In this document: one piece after another, positions 1 to 12,903 of the stretch
Position numbering within the stretch: position 1 is the first letter of the stretch
Layout of the letters: the number at the start of each line of letters is the position of its first letter
Origin: Erythroxylum novogranatense
Taxonomy: Eukaryota > Streptophyta > Magnoliopsida > Malpighiales > Erythroxylaceae
Assembly (NCBI GenBank): GCA_029891385.1
Contig: CM057230.1
Coordinates: forward strand, 21,022,847 to 21,086,846
Direction of reading: 5' to 3'
Length of the DNA: 64,000 nt
Notes under the pieces: generated by a model
The model's input: the letters and a program-made list of their open reading frames with translations, nothing else
Database searches by the model: none
Told to the model about the DNA's origin: nothing
Translations under genes and position numbers: made by a program

Positions 1-189
1 GAGAACAAGATATTGGTTGGAACAAGCTTATGCAGTTAGGAGTCCTTTGGATCTTAGTCATGGAGCAGTTTCATACTAGGAAGAAAAAAAGGTACTCTTC
101 TACCTATATGGTGATACAGCTCTCCCTTTAGTAGTAAAAGAAATGGCTGAATTCTGCCCGTGCGGGTAGCTTGGTTGGCCAACTAACAG

Positions 190-269
190 GTCAATTGGAA
201 CAAGAAATGGCTGAATTCTTGACGAAGGATACCAGGGTTCATGTTGAAGAACGCCAGTTGTTTACATAA
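190..269 (+). CDS. Possible 3'-terminal exon of an unidentified upstream gene
   Basis: A CAG acceptor at 187-189 is followed by an open frame that ends at TAA 267-269. It reads QLEQEMAEFLTKDTRVHVEE and then RQLFT before the stop. The peptide is charged and looks like real coding sequence, and an AATAAA-like signal lies at about 450. I do not recognise the protein. Bases 1-75 also contain a short protein-like stretch (RYWLEQAYAVRSPLDL) in another frame, possibly a preceding exon. The 18-bp string AAGAAATGGCTGAATTCT occurs twice (137-154 and 202-219), so a small local duplication may confuse the gene end. The upstream exons lie outside the window. Confidence 0.3.
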
Positions 270-1868
270 TATCAGAATCTACAGAACCTGGATGTATACG
301 TCTGCTTGCTTATTGCCGCATACTTATAAATAAGAATCTTCCAGTTGTAAGACATTATTATATTTTATGTTGAAGCTTAAGGTTATGTGACTTGAGTGGA
401 AGTTTGTGGTTCATGGAGATTGGTCCATGACTTTGGTGTTAGTACTGCTAATAAAATCTGTTATATATATATATATATATGTATGCATGCCATATGATAT
501 GCCTATCCTATGCTTGTTACATGGTGATATGAAGTTTATACAAGAACATATTTCTTTATATAAGAAGTAAAATTAATATCTACAAATAATCAACTAATGT
601 TGTAAGGAATTCTTTTAACTTTATATTATTTTGCTTTGTTTAGTTGCACCAAAAAATACAAATATTTTGTAAAATATTATCATAATTATAAGAGATTTGA
701 AAGAGAAAATTTGCAAAATAATTTATATGCAAAAATCAACAAATGTAGGAATTTCTTTAACAATTTTGTTTTATTTAGTTGCATCAAGAAATTGTATAAC
801 TATTTTATAAAAATTACAAAATAATTTATAGGCCTAGTAAAAAAGTTTCCTTTATTTTGAAGTTTTAATTTCATATCAAATAATATTAAAAATAAGACTT
901 ATTAAATTATTTATAATAGAATTATAAACTACTAAGATACTTTTTTTGTTATTAATGAAAATTTAAAAATAAAATAAAAAGAAAAGGGGTTTTATCATGT
1001 AGGAATTTCAAAATGAAATTAAAATATTAGGTTAAAAGTACGAATAAGAAATTAACAAACAAAAAGCAAAATTTGAATATTTTTATTCGTCATTTTTTAA
1101 ATTTACAAACACAGTTGTGAAAAAGCAGCAAAAATAAAATAGATATACTTAAAATAATTATAATCAAGTGAGGATTCGATAAAAGTACATTCAAAGTTTT
1201 ATGAAGAAAACATCTTTGAACTGATGAATATGAATACTTAACATTATATCTGTTAATACATATTATTCCTTTTAATATATATCTTTAAATTTTCATTTTT
1301 ATACCAATAACAAAGTCGTAGTTGGATAAACAAACTATTCGCAGATTCATCTTTAACTCATGGACAACTTCATCGAAACATATTTGATTTGCACAACTTC
1401 AAAGCCTTTGTCCAATATATACATACTGGTCTAGTTTTCTCAAGGTGTACCTCATGGAAATGGACTATTTTATGCATGACAAACCACACCATGATCTGAC
1501 ATTTGTACGAAAACAACAAACCAGTGATCCTTCACATTCTCATGTCCATATCTCAACATTTTTTGCCATATAGCCATAAAATCAAACTCGTTTATATCCA
1601 GAACATTAGTCTAAAGCGGGAATTTAATCTATCCATCAAATAAATGTGCCTAAACAGATTCCTTCTCCAGTCAAAATACAATTGTGAGCCTACATACACC
1701 TTAACAAAGTAGAAAAACTACATGGGCAATAAGAACTGATCAATGGAGGTAGGTTATGATGATACAGCCAAAGATTCCAGGCAGAAGTGACATGTATGGT
1801 ACCTGACTTCCATTCTGGAGCTAATGATTCCAAAAAGTGTTGGACGGTTTGGATAAAACAAAAACCTA
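270..1868. other. AT-rich intergenic DNA and probable 3' UTRs
   Basis: No coding exon is supported here. A (TA)n microsatellite occupies 462-480. The rest is A/T-rich with short A-runs. Roughly 1690-1868 is probably 3' UTR of the minus-strand U2A' gene. Confidence 0.6.
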
Positions 1869-4848
1869 CTACTCCTGAAGACAAAAAGGAAAATTTGATT
1901 AACAGAAAGAAGGGAGTATATTCATGTCATACTTTTCACCCTAAGGTGATTATCAAAGCAAAAACTAACAGGAAAAATCATCAAAATATTAGAGAGGGGG
2001 CGAGAGAAGACATTGTTAGGGGATCATTCCTAAATCATCCACTTAGGATGCCCATGTTTGACAGGATATTGACTTGTTACTTGGTGATCGAATCTTCGAC
2101 CAAAGAACTATCTGGCACTTAGCAAATCAGAGTAATCTTATAGAATGGTTTTTAGAGAAATCTAATGCTGATCAGCGTATTTTAGGACTTTCCCTTCTTT
2201 CCCAGGTATCACGTGCGATGTGCTACCACAATCCACAACGTACCAACAAAACTATTCATACATGCCAAGTTCACTTGACAACCAATTAACACATCCATGA
2301 GATTTATTTGCTAAATTCAACAGCAAAGGCATAAGTTACAAGGCACACATAATTCGTAGTTGGCATTGCAATCTAGACAATCTTATTTTCAAGTTTCCTA
2401 TTCAATGAAAACGACAGAGACTCAAAGACCAGCATACGTGCAATATGACTGCTACAGATGCCTTAATCATCAATATCATATCTCCTAATTCATGTTTGCT
2501 GGTGCCCATGTACATTATATCAAGAGGCAATGCTCATATTGTGACCACAATTCACAATTTTGCTAGTAATCTGAACACAAAAGAAATTCACTCAAGCAAA
2601 CACCAAGAAAGAAATGAATATTTCAACGGGCAGGAGAAAAGAAAAGAAGCAAGATGACGGGGTTACATTAGTTCTGCACAAAAATGAAAGATAAACAGTA
2701 CCTGTTCCATGGGTGCAGCTTCATTATCCCCTTGTTCTTCAGCTTTATTTGTTTCAACCTCAGCCCCATCACTGACATTTTTTTCATCTTTTTCAACTGT
2801 GTTTGAACCACTAGTATTGTCCAATGAAAATTCTGCAGGAAGCTGACCAGAGTTCAACGCCTGCCACATCGTATCATTGAGAGTGCATTATTATTAGGCC
2901 TTATTATGAAACAAAATTGTGACAGAAAAATATGGCAATCCTCCATCCAAGCAAGAATCGATAACCTTTTCCAGTCTTGCAACCTCTTCAAGGGTCTGGG
3001 AATTCACAATGGCAGCCTGCATAGTAGAAAGACAACAAAAAATGAAACCCATGCTTCTATACATAATAAATACTGTTTATGTAAATTGTTAAAACAAAAG
3101 AGACAGTATCCATTACGAGCGCTCTGCAATCTCTGAAGATATTCAGATTGTCGATGTAAACAACTACTACTAAGGCTGGGAAAGTTTACAAAATTCTATT
3201 AATGATGTTAAAGTGCTTGTCTCTTTCTGAACAACACACACAAGCAATTCTTTAAAACTAATTGCAAGAATAAATTTCAACAATTAATTTTGCATAAAAT
3301 TCACCCCCTCACTGTGTGTACTTTCAGAGGACTTATTATATACACATCCTCATCTGCCAATTATGAGCACAGCAGTGACTTAAGTTTCACATAAGATGCT
3401 AAGATGAAAGCAAAATAAAGAAAAGGCAATAAGAAGCCATTGACAACGCATTACTTTCCATAATCATAACTGCTAAATCATCAAGTTCTTTATGATAATG
3501 AACTACCTTGATTGCTATAATTTGCTCGGGTGTGGGTGCCACCTTTTGATTCTGTTTATCCTCTGCAACTTCTGTAACATTTTTAACCTCACCAGGTGTG
3601 AAAGTCTTTACAGGTTCCTTTTTAACCTCCTCTTCAGCTTCTTTAGATGCAAACAATCTTTTTGCTTCATCTCTCTCCTACATGGAAGCCATTGAAAATT
3701 AAATCACTATGTGAGAGAATGCCCTTTAAAAGCTATTGCGATGTTTGATGCAACTTGACCCAAAAACCATGTAATGTCCCAGGAATATGTGGCCATGAAG
3801 GAGTACATTCAAATTACAGAAATAGAGCAGAAAGGATACAGAAGTTACATTCTTACAAAACTTTCACATTCCAACTACTTTGATAACTCAAGGAAAAACT
3901 CTTGATTGTCCTCAGGAGGGTTCTTATAACGATTAATTGATTTTACAGGATAGTTTTTTTGAACGTAACTTGAAATTATAGGCCAAAATATTCTAACTTT
4001 ATCGATACAAAATCTTATCCAATGAATGACAATTTACAACAAGCTCCATTAAGACCTCACTCACGCTTTGCACGACTTATGCCACTTCAATCTCATCACA
4101 CAGCTTTATCAAGAAAGAAGCACCCTCACCTTGCTTTTAACTTTCTTGAAATCAAGGACCCTTAGTGATTTTAGTTTGTGTATCACATACAATCTATAAT
4201 TTGGCTTCTTGGTGATGTTGTTATCCAAAAGACTAAGAAACTGAAGCTTGGGAAACGAGGCAAGAGGATCAATCTCCACCAGATTGACAAGCCTATTATT
4301 TGTTAGAACCAAGGTGTGCAATTTGGGCAGGAACTCTGAGAAGAAAGAAAAAGAAATAAGACAGACAAGAATGCAAAACCACGTTCCTTAAAGTATGTCT
4401 TCTAGTAACAACACTTTACTTACCTCCAATGTTGGGATTGATACGAGTAATTCTATTGTTATTAATAAGCAAAGTCCCCAACCGATTAAGAAAGGGTAAA
4501 TTTTCAAGCTTGACTATCTCATTGTCGGACAAATCAACGGTATCAAATTGATCCTGTAAAAAGAAAAAGATAATAATAATAAAAATGCACTCTTTGTGCG
4601 AAAGAAAGTAGAAAAATATTATAGAGAAAAGTACCTCAGTAGCGCCCAAATTTTCGATAACAGGAATCTTATTACCTGAAAACAAAGAGTGAGAGAGGGG
4701 TATAAATTCGTTGCTCTTGAAGAAATGGAAAAGTAAACAGAGAGTGAGGGCTTGAGTTGAGCAGACCTCGAAGATCAAGCTCCTGCTCCTTGAGGGCGTT
4801 GAAGAAGTGAGGGCTTTTCCATATCAAGTCTGCAGTAAGCCTCACCAT
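1869..4848 (-). CDS. U2 small nuclear ribonucleoprotein A' (U2A')
   Basis: U2A' is a leucine-rich-repeat protein that partners U2B'' on stem-loop IV of U2 snRNA and acts in branch-site recognition in the nucleus. Exons on the minus strand are 4848-4767, 4675-4635, 4553-4424, 4335-4130, 3677-3507, 3016-2966, 2860-2702 and a predicted 1874-1869. Together they give 281 residues. The start MVRLTADLIWKSPHFFN is the canonical U2A' N-terminus. The LRR core is strongly conserved, including VDLSDNEIVKLEN, LINNNRITRINPN, LVLTNNRLVNLVEIDPLAS and LSLLDNNITK, covering residues about 30-150. The LRR cap LRVLDF is followed by a charged tail with FASKEAEEEVKK and AAIVNSQTLEEVARLE. All internal junctions are GT-AG and phase-consistent. 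The last exon (Glu plus stop) is inferred from a strong pyrimidine tract and CAG at 1875-1877. It completes the family-like end PMEQE but is the least certain part. Confidence 0.93.
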
Positions 4849-5682
4849 GCCTCCTTCTTCTTAATCTTTATCGCACTCTTCTTCTCTTCTCTTCTCTTCT
4901 CCACCTTCTACGTATGTCTTATCAATTCTATTATGCTACTACTAAAGACTACAAAACTATGTCTGTCTAATTGCCAAAAGAGAACAGCACCAGAGCTGCT
5001 TCGTTAACCTAAAAGCGTTCCAGTGTCAATTCACTTTTGTTCCTTATTGGGCCTTTGTTCCCATTTACATTTCACAAGGCCCATCTTTATCTAATTTTAT
5101 TTATAACATCTTTTCATTAATTTTTATAATTAAAAAAAACTTCTATACTAATTAGCAAAAAATAAGATCTTTTGTTTAAGTGATATTCTTGTCATATTTT
5201 ATTAAATCTTATTTTAACATTTATATAAATATATAAATAAGATCTAATCAAACAAAATTATAACGGACTAATTGAAACAGAAGATTTAATAAAAAATAAG
5301 TACTACCACCAATATCATCTTTATCGTTATCATCGTGTCATAAAATGAGAAATTTGGTAATACGTAATTTTATTATTTTAAAAGAAAACAAATTAATACA
5401 TTTAGCCTAATACTAGGTTAGGACACCTTTAGGCTTTTTATACTTTTTGTTATAATTAGAAAAAGAAAAGGCGACGTCGTTTGGGAATAGCATTCAACCG
5501 AAACGAGTCATCAAACCCTCTTTGAGCCGTTCGATCCAAGATGAACGGCCTCGATTCAAGGACATGACGTGTAGTGTTATTACACCCTCGAACGAAATCT
5601 CACATAGAATGAGTCTCTGTCTTTGCTTTCACTGTTCTAGTCTCCGACAAGAGTCGATTAAACTTTCTGTGCTGCTCTGACC
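4849..5682. promoter_or_regulatory. Shared upstream region between divergent U2A' and SIL1-like genes
   Basis: This 834-bp gap separates two head-to-head start codons and should hold both promoters. A CT-rich tract (about 4852-4905), read as GA-rich in the U2A' 5' leader, abuts the U2A' start. ACGT-core motifs occur at about 5470-5480 (GACGTC) and 5560-5575 (GACGTG), nearer the SIL1-like gene. No TATA box can be assigned confidently. The interior is AT-rich. Confidence 0.5.
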
Positions 5683-8600
5683 ATGAGGCGTCTCTCTGTG
5701 TTAGCCGCTGTTTTAACGGTGTTGTTAACGTTGACGGTCGCTCGAACCGCCAACGGCGAACCAATGAACGAGAGTAAATCATCCGGTGGGCTGCTTTGGT
5801 CGACCGCGAAGGAGGAGACTGATCTCATGCGCCCCAGTAACGACGATGACTCCTCCGCCGCCGACCATGAAGGTCTTGATGGTGGCTTCTCTTCTCTCGA
5901 CGGGATGCTACAGTGGGCCATTGGTAATTATTAATCTTATTATGACCGAACAGAGTTTGCGGTGTTCTTCTCTAACAGTGGTTAATGAATCAGGCCATTC
6001 TGACCCTGCGAAGCTGAAAGAAACCGCCCAAGATATGCAACGTTTATCTTCCGATGACCTAAAGAAACGCCAAATTGAGATTAAGGTTGGTTATTGTTCT
6101 TAAGTGTTATGTTTTAGGGTGGTTTAGAAACTTAATGTTTTGGTGGTGACGGTTCTCATGTGTTCACACAGGAACTGGTGGATAGTATGAAAATGCCATC
6201 AGATGCTCAGTTCATGCAAATTGCAATAGATGATTTGAACAATTCGTCTTTGTCTTTTGAAGATCGACACCGCGCTTTGCAGGAGCTCCTTATACTCGTG
6301 GAGCCAATTGACAATGCAAATGGTAGGTTTGAACTGATTGGTCACTTTTTCCCGATTGGAAGTGATTTTGCTCTTCTATCTCTTCTTTGTTTGAACAAAT
6401 TTAAACCATGAATGATAAAAAGGATGTAAACTTAGTGAAGACTTAACCTTATTGTTGACGGCGATGCTGACTGTTGTAAAGTCTCTGGATTTTTTGACCC
6501 TTACTTGTTTGGCACTGTATTTATAGTTGTAAAAAGGTGTTTGCTTATATCCTCATTCAAAAATTTTCTTAAAGTCATTACAATGTTGCAAAATGTAGAA
6601 TTTCGGTAGAAGGATGATGGATTAATTATAGTGAACTTGAAGATGAAATTTGATGACGATAGTGACCCCTCCATTGCTACTTCTATTATTGCTAATAGTT
6701 ATGAATATGGGATATTGACCTTTGTGATTAAATGCCAACTGAATGTGATGCTTAAGAGGCTTGAGTCTTTAAATCTCGTCTGAATTATTAAACATATATA
6801 ACGCATGTGAGGATAAGTTCTTGGTTTCCTTAAACTTGCAGCAGTCTTTATATGTTGAAAAATTTTGTGCCTATGCTGTGGGAAATTTTGATTTTTAGTC
6901 TCACCAATTCCACATATACCATGCACTAGGCATAGTCCAATGCGTTTTTTAGTGCTTTGCCATAAGATTCCTTTTACCATTCAACATGAAAATTGTGAAA
7001 CTTCGTAGAACATTATTGAGTGTGAAGAAACATTTGCAAATTTTGAGAGAGATAAGATTTTAAGTCAGAGGACGTTAGTGAGAGGAGTTGGTATTTATGT
7101 AACCAACAAATAGAATAACTTACCGTTTAATATTCTTCTTGCCTCGTAAAAGGAGAGTATACCTGAAGGCTTACCTCAATTAACTAACTAGTATCACAGA
7201 ATTGCTTTTTCTATCATTGTACTCATCCAATTTGTAAAGCTGTTATTCCTGCTATTGTAGGTACCTCACATTATACTACCCTGCTTTATTGTAGATTTAA
7301 GCAAACTTGGTGGTCTTAGTCCGTTGATTCGAGAACTTAATCACTCTGATTCTGACGTGAGAAGAGTTGCTGCATGGGTACTGGGGAAAGCCAGTCAAAA
7401 TCATGCAATTATTCAGAAACAGGTGGTTACTGTAATCTCGAGAATTGATGAATGAACTTGACTATCACCGTCACTTTTTTTATCTCATCTTCCATGTTTA
7501 ATTTATCTGTGGAATCTGTAATGTTTTCTTGTGGATTTTCTTAATGTTTGTAAAAAATCCCAACTTTTTACTTTTGAAACCACTCAGATCTTGGAACTTG
7601 GAGCTCTGCCAACACTGATGAAGATGACAAGATCTGCTTCTGTAGAAGAAGCTATCAAAGCATTATATGCTGTTTCAGCCTTAATACGAAACAATTTAGG
7701 TGGTCAAGAATTGTTCTTTTCAGAAGCTGGAGATGTGATGCTTCAGGTAATATTGAATTAGAAAGCTTGAGATTTCGATGGATTTTTGAGAACTGCAAAT
7801 CATTGTTCTTTCATCAATTCAATATTAGTTACTTTGTTCATCATTTGTGCCCTTAGGATATAATTGGCAACTCAAGCATTGATATCAGACTTCTCAAGAA
7901 AGCCATTTTTCTGGTTGCTGATCTGGCTGAATGTAAGTTAGAGATTGTAGAAAGAGCTGAACTTCCATTCTTTACCAATCTCTCGTTATTAAAGTCCATT
8001 GTTGATCTAACGTCGACAACTGACCTGGACCTCCAGGAAAAGGTAAGTCTAAATCATCGTGCAATGCAGCAGCTACTCTTATTGTTGAATAGTTTGATGC
8101 AGTTTGCTTGAGAGGATGCAAGAGGGTAATAATAAATGGGGTAGTTAGTGTTGAGGATTCAGTTAATAGGTTTTGTTTATTCACAGTAGTTGAGAGGCCA
8201 ATTAGACGTGCCCGTGATCCTTTCAAAGATTGATTCCTTTCAACGATGCCCTGTGGAGCTATTTGATTACTTTCAACAATGCCCCATGTGGGGCTGTTGC
8301 AGTATTTAGACTTATTAAAAGATAGCAAGAGATCGAAATCAAAATATTTGTGTTGTAAGAATGGCCATACTCATCAGAGAGCTGGACCTCTATATTTATG
8401 TTCAGATATGAAGTAACAAACTAGTATATGTGGCAATCAGAGAAAGGAATTCTAGAAGTGTGTACGTAACACTTGTCCTGAAACATTTAGAGGTAATAAC
8501 AGAGGTGATAACAAACTAAAAAGGGTAGCTAACGATTTCCTTCAACAGGGGCTAGTTTAGGATAGGTGAGTAGAATTAAGGAGCCAGGCATATCTGGTCT

Positions 8601-9092
8601 CTAGTTCTTTTGCGTTGACTTTCCTAACTGGCAGGTTGTCACAATCTTTACGCCTTGGTAACCATTTTGATTGTTGTCCCATTTAATTATTCCAGAAGTG
8701 TGATAAGTTTGCAATTACTGAACAAATGCAAACGTGATGGCAGGCGTTGCTTTATTATTGATCTCTAATCTCATTGATACAGGTCCTCTTTGCACTCAAG
8801 AATCTTCTGCGACTGAGCACAACTGAAGCTTTGATTTTTAAGGACTTCTGCGACTTGGATGGTGCTCTGGAGAGGATGAGGCTGCAGCTACAGGATTTAA
8901 TTGCAGATGAATTTTGGAGTGATTTTGCGGTGGATGTGGAAAACCTTCGTAGGGAAGTGGAGCTGATTTTTCACAAGAAGCTTGGAGAGGTGGGAACTAC
9001 AATCTTTCAATTCTAGTTGTCAGTTGAATAAAACTGTATGATCTTAAGGGCTAACTTGAAGTTTTTAACAGTTGAAGCAGGTCCCAAAATGA
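5683..9092 (+). CDS. SIL1/Fes1/HspBP1-type Hsp70 nucleotide exchange factor, ER-targeted
   Basis: Members of this family wrap an armadillo-repeat domain around the Hsp70 nucleotide-binding domain and promote ADP release. SIL1 serves BiP in the ER. Exons are 5683-5923, 5994-6085, 6172-6322, 7295-7422, 7588-7746, 7857-8042, 8783-8989 and 9072-9092, all in phase, giving 394 residues. Residues 1-25 form a hydrophobic signal peptide (MRRLSVLAAVLTVLLTLTVA), which argues for the secretory pathway rather than the cytosolic Fes1A class. The Fes1-like segment MLQWAIGHSDPAKLKE lies around residues 75-90. ARM repeats follow (LGGLSPLIRELNHSDSDVRR, ILELGALPTLMKM, ALYAVSALIRNN). The final exon is only six codons plus TGA (LKQVPK). 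No KDEL/HDEL-type retention signal is present. The start is the first ATG before the signal peptide. Confidence 0.88.
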
Positions 9093-10285
9093 CAAGAAGC
9101 AAACGGATATCCAAAAAAACACCCCCACATTGAGCATATTGCTGTTGTAGCTATTTGGTGTAAATCCATCAGCATCCCTCGGTAGTTTCCTATATTAGTC
9201 ATTTCTACACACAAGCCTTTGTTTATACTGAAGAAGAAAATAGGAAGCTCATAATTTTGTGGATAGAGATAGAATAAGAAGGGAGTTTGTACTTGGTCTT
9301 GGCGTGCAAGTGGCAAGAAGCTTAGCTAAGCTGGTTATCTCACCCTTACCTGAAATTCTGCTTAACCAGTGGTTGGTCACGAAACTCAATTCCTTGAGTT
9401 GGTAGTAGAGACGATACGAAGGTGTTTGCTTATTTAATTCCTTTCTAACTTTGTTGGTAAAGCCTAATTTTAATGGACACAAACCTAGCACTTGTCAGAT
9501 TTTTTGCATTCGTCAGCCTTATAATACTTGTGGTCTATACACCAAATACGCCTACCAGTACAAAATAATCATCCAAACCAATATAAAATTATGAAGTTTT
9601 TTTTGTTTTAATAAACTCGTAATTATTTGCCATGAAAGAAAATAAAGTTATGAATTTATCTTTAAAATCATAATTATTTTAGAGATAGCAAGTCAAAATT
9701 TTTAAATTAAGTATAAAATAATGTTTTTTAATTGAGTTCAGGTCTAGATTGTTTAGGTTTAAGCTTAATTGAGATCCAATTCTTCTAAATAAAATGACGT
9801 CGGTTTGCTTAGAATATTAAAATCTCAGGCTTGATCTATTAAAACACAACACTTGAATATAGATTGGTTCGTTGTGATTTTTAATCATTTTAAGAAAATA
9901 AAATATAATTTTAAAGCATAATTTTCTTTAAAATCAAATTAATTTATAATATAATTCTTATAGATAAAATTTAGTAATAATGTGAAGATTAATTAATTAA
10001 TAATAATAATAATAATATTTGAATATATTGTTAAGTTGCATATAAATAAAGTTGTTTATAATAAACTTTTAATTTAAATATTTATAAGAACTTGTAATGA
10101 AGAATGAAAAAAGAAGAAGAAGAGGAAGGTGGTAATGGTAGGTGAGGTGAGTACCATTCTCATACGCTGACTATATTCTATGCAAGAAGACAGAATGGGT
10201 AGTTGGTGAGTTAGTACTTATTAGTCGGCATTTTCATTGCGTGTGTGTGTGCGTGTGCGAGTAGTGGGGGGTTGGTGAGCGGCAA
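9093..10285. other. Intergenic DNA between the SIL1-like and RAD52-2 genes
   Basis: Bases 9093 to about 9500 are probably the 3' UTR of the SIL1-like gene. The middle is AT-rich, with a (TAA)n-like run near 10000-10015. A purine-rich tract (about 10105-10130) and a GT-rich tract (about 10240-10260) precede the next start codon and may belong to its 5' leader. No ORF of interest was seen. Confidence 0.6.
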
Positions 10286-12108
10286 ATGACAACAATGCAA
10301 AGCAGCACTACCGGTGTCTTCCGACTCCCGGAATTTGGTTTTCCGACGAATTGCATGAACCCAAGAACACGTCTTGCGTGTTACGGATCAGATAAGAAGT
10401 CCAGGTTGAGGCTTGTGTGTGGCGGCACCGGCACCGGCACCAGTAGTAATAGTAGTAACTGTAATCACAACACCAACAATGGTGATAATAAGGCAAAGAA
10501 AGTGCCCAGTTCCAATTACGTGGTTCCTTTGGACAAATCCAAATCGTTGTTGTCTTCTTCTTACTCTTCTTGCATCACTCGCCCTCTCGCCGAGATCCTT
10601 CGAGATCTCAATAAGAGGATTCCCGATAACATTGTCAAACCCCAATCCCCTAATACCACTCTTATCCCCTGGTACCTATATTTCCCGATTCTATTTAATC
10701 TGTGATTGCTGTCAAATTGAAGTTGATCTGTTCGAATCTTTTCATGTTGATTCAGGTACCATGCCAATCGTATGCTCAGCTTCTACGCCCCTGGTTCGTT
10801 TATTCCTTCCTTAGTACTTGTATATAATCTGCCTCCCTTTGAATGACTTTATTATGATCTGAATGAATTTATAATTAAAAGTAAAGGAAAAGGAGAGAAT
10901 ATGTTGAATAGTATATAGTATATGAACGGGCCTCATCATTCCGAATTGATTGCTCCGTTCTGTCTCTGATTTTTGTACTCAGATTTGTCATGTTCCCATT
11001 CTTCTGTCAATAAACCATGCCTGTTTTTGTGAGGATTTTTTCTCTTAATTGGTTTAACACACCCAAGCAATTTGCAATCTGATCTGAACATTGCCAATTT
11101 CCATTTTGACTTGAATTCTTGAAGAAAGTGAGCCAAGTTAATAGTTCCCCTTATTGAGTATAATGTGTTGCATGATTTAGCCGTTCACTATTGGTCTTTT
11201 CATTGTTCATTTGGAATCAGAAAATCTTCTACCTTTCTTGTATTGCAACTTGCAAAGCTTCTTCTTTTTCTCCCTTGAACCAAAAAAGCTGTTAACTTCC
11301 TCTTCTTACAGGATGGTGTGGAGAAATACGGGATGTTATATTCTCTGATAACGGAAGTGTGACAGTTGTGTATCGTGTCACCGTACGGGGATCTGATGGA
11401 GAGGTTTGTTTGTTTTTTTTATTACCTCCTAGTTATGCACGTTCTAGCACTGCTCACAATTGAAGGTTTTGGGATGCTACCTGCATCCTGATTCAAACAA
11501 AGTCGAAGCCAATTGTGTAAAATTTAGTAAATTACGTGGCCAATTCATAATTTAAAATATTTCTTCAAGATGATCTACTGTTTTATGTGGAGTCTGCTTG
11601 CACTCGCAATAACACACACAGAGCAGCGACATTTTTATACATGTGAAGAAAATTTAATCATTTAAGTAGCACATGGTTCTTTGGAATGAAGATATGCCTG
11701 GTTAAGAGTAGTAAGTTTAGGACTAGCTGCACACAATCTCAATAACTCACTTTAATAGTTTTCATATTATCAACTTCTGTATTTCTTCTGGTAGTACCCC
11801 TAGAAATATTTGTAGATTTGATTTTTTATGGGGAAGACTTGTATAGATTCTGTCTACCCTTGTTTATGTTGTAAATACATGTTTGTGTTTGTTGGAGAAT
11901 GAAACATGAAAGACATATTGGTTTATTTTGTGATTATTGTGAAACTAAAACCAAATGTGTTGCAATTCAGGCACACCGTGAGTCATCCGGGACAGTCTCA
12001 CCCAGTGATGGCCACATTGAAGATCCAGTTGCGGCAGCAGAGGAAATTGCTTTCTGCAGATCATGCGCCCGTTTTGGTCTTGGATTGTACTTGTATCATG
12101 AAGAATAG
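10286..12108 (+). CDS. RAD52-2: RAD52-like protein 2, chloroplast-type (organellar DNA-binding protein 2)
   Basis: Plant RAD52-2/ODB2 proteins are organelle-targeted homologues of the RAD52 N-terminal domain. They bind single-stranded DNA and assist recombination-dependent repair. Exons 10286-10671, 10756-10793, 11312-11403 and 11971-12108 join in frame to 217 residues. Residues 1 to about 75 form a variable transit-peptide-like region with a low-complexity Gly/Thr/Ser/Asn stretch. The conserved core then reads SNYVVPLDK, ITRPLAEILRDLNKRIPDNI, IPWYHANRMLSFYAPGWCGE, VTVVYRVTVRGSDGE and EEIAFCRSCARFGLGLYLYH, closely matching the Arabidopsis protein as I recall it. It ends in EE and TAG. The 38-nt second exon is short but both boundaries are canonical. 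The gene is tail to tail with the DUF1350 gene. Confidence 0.93.
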
Positions 12109-12903
12109 ATTCTATGGATGATAAAAGATGTTGGCTTCTCAACGTGTCTGTTTGATGCCTACCCGTTTTGTTGGAAACTGGATTGTACTTCATGACAGTT
12201 CCCCCATCTGATGTACATGTCCGGTGGTTTAGCTCTGGGAATATATTGTTATAGCACACCATATTAGAACCGGAGTAGTTGTAAGAAATTCCAAATATTT
12301 GCAAATTGCTATGTGATTTTAACTATTCTCTTTCAACCATAAGCTTGAAATTTTGACATGTTCCGCCTTGCTGTGAATTGAACTTATTGAATATGTAGCT
12401 TTGACATGAACAACTTTCAGGATCGGTTGACATATCACGCCCTTGTATACTAAAATCCAATTCAAACCAACTGAATTGAATTGTTTAAAATCACTTATCA
12501 CGTGCATAAAGTAGCTCTCAAACTTGAAAATTATACACCTTTTGATTGATAAATTGAAACTAATCGCCAACACACACCAGTAAAGTGCAGTGCATTCCTA
12601 TGGCGGCGAGAAGAATGATCGGGTAGAAAAGTGCAGTGCATTCGTGTGGCACACCTTGCTATTGTATTCCACCTGCACAAAACTATGTTTATACAACTAT
12701 ATTCTACATAATAGATTCTTGTAAAATATCTCACTTAATTGAACTTTTCACTGTTCACTAGCACACAATAATGTACTTTCATAGCCAGTCTATACAATGG
12801 ATTCGTTGTGAAATATCTCATATAATCTTCTGCGATTGTACATGTATCACAAGGTGTAGAATGACATAAACGTGGCATATTTCCTGTAATTTCCTATATA
12901 GTG
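12109..12903. other. Intergenic region between convergent genes
   Basis: It holds the probable 3' UTRs of the RAD52-2 gene (plus) and the DUF1350 gene (minus). No exon, RNA gene or repeat was recognised. Short open frames here are non-coding in appearance. Confidence 0.6.

Noticed and set aside
10308..10814. Other frames overlapping the RAD52-2 first exon on both strands
   Set aside because: They are shadows of a well-supported coding exon; the low-complexity Gly/Thr/Asn stretch keeps several frames open.
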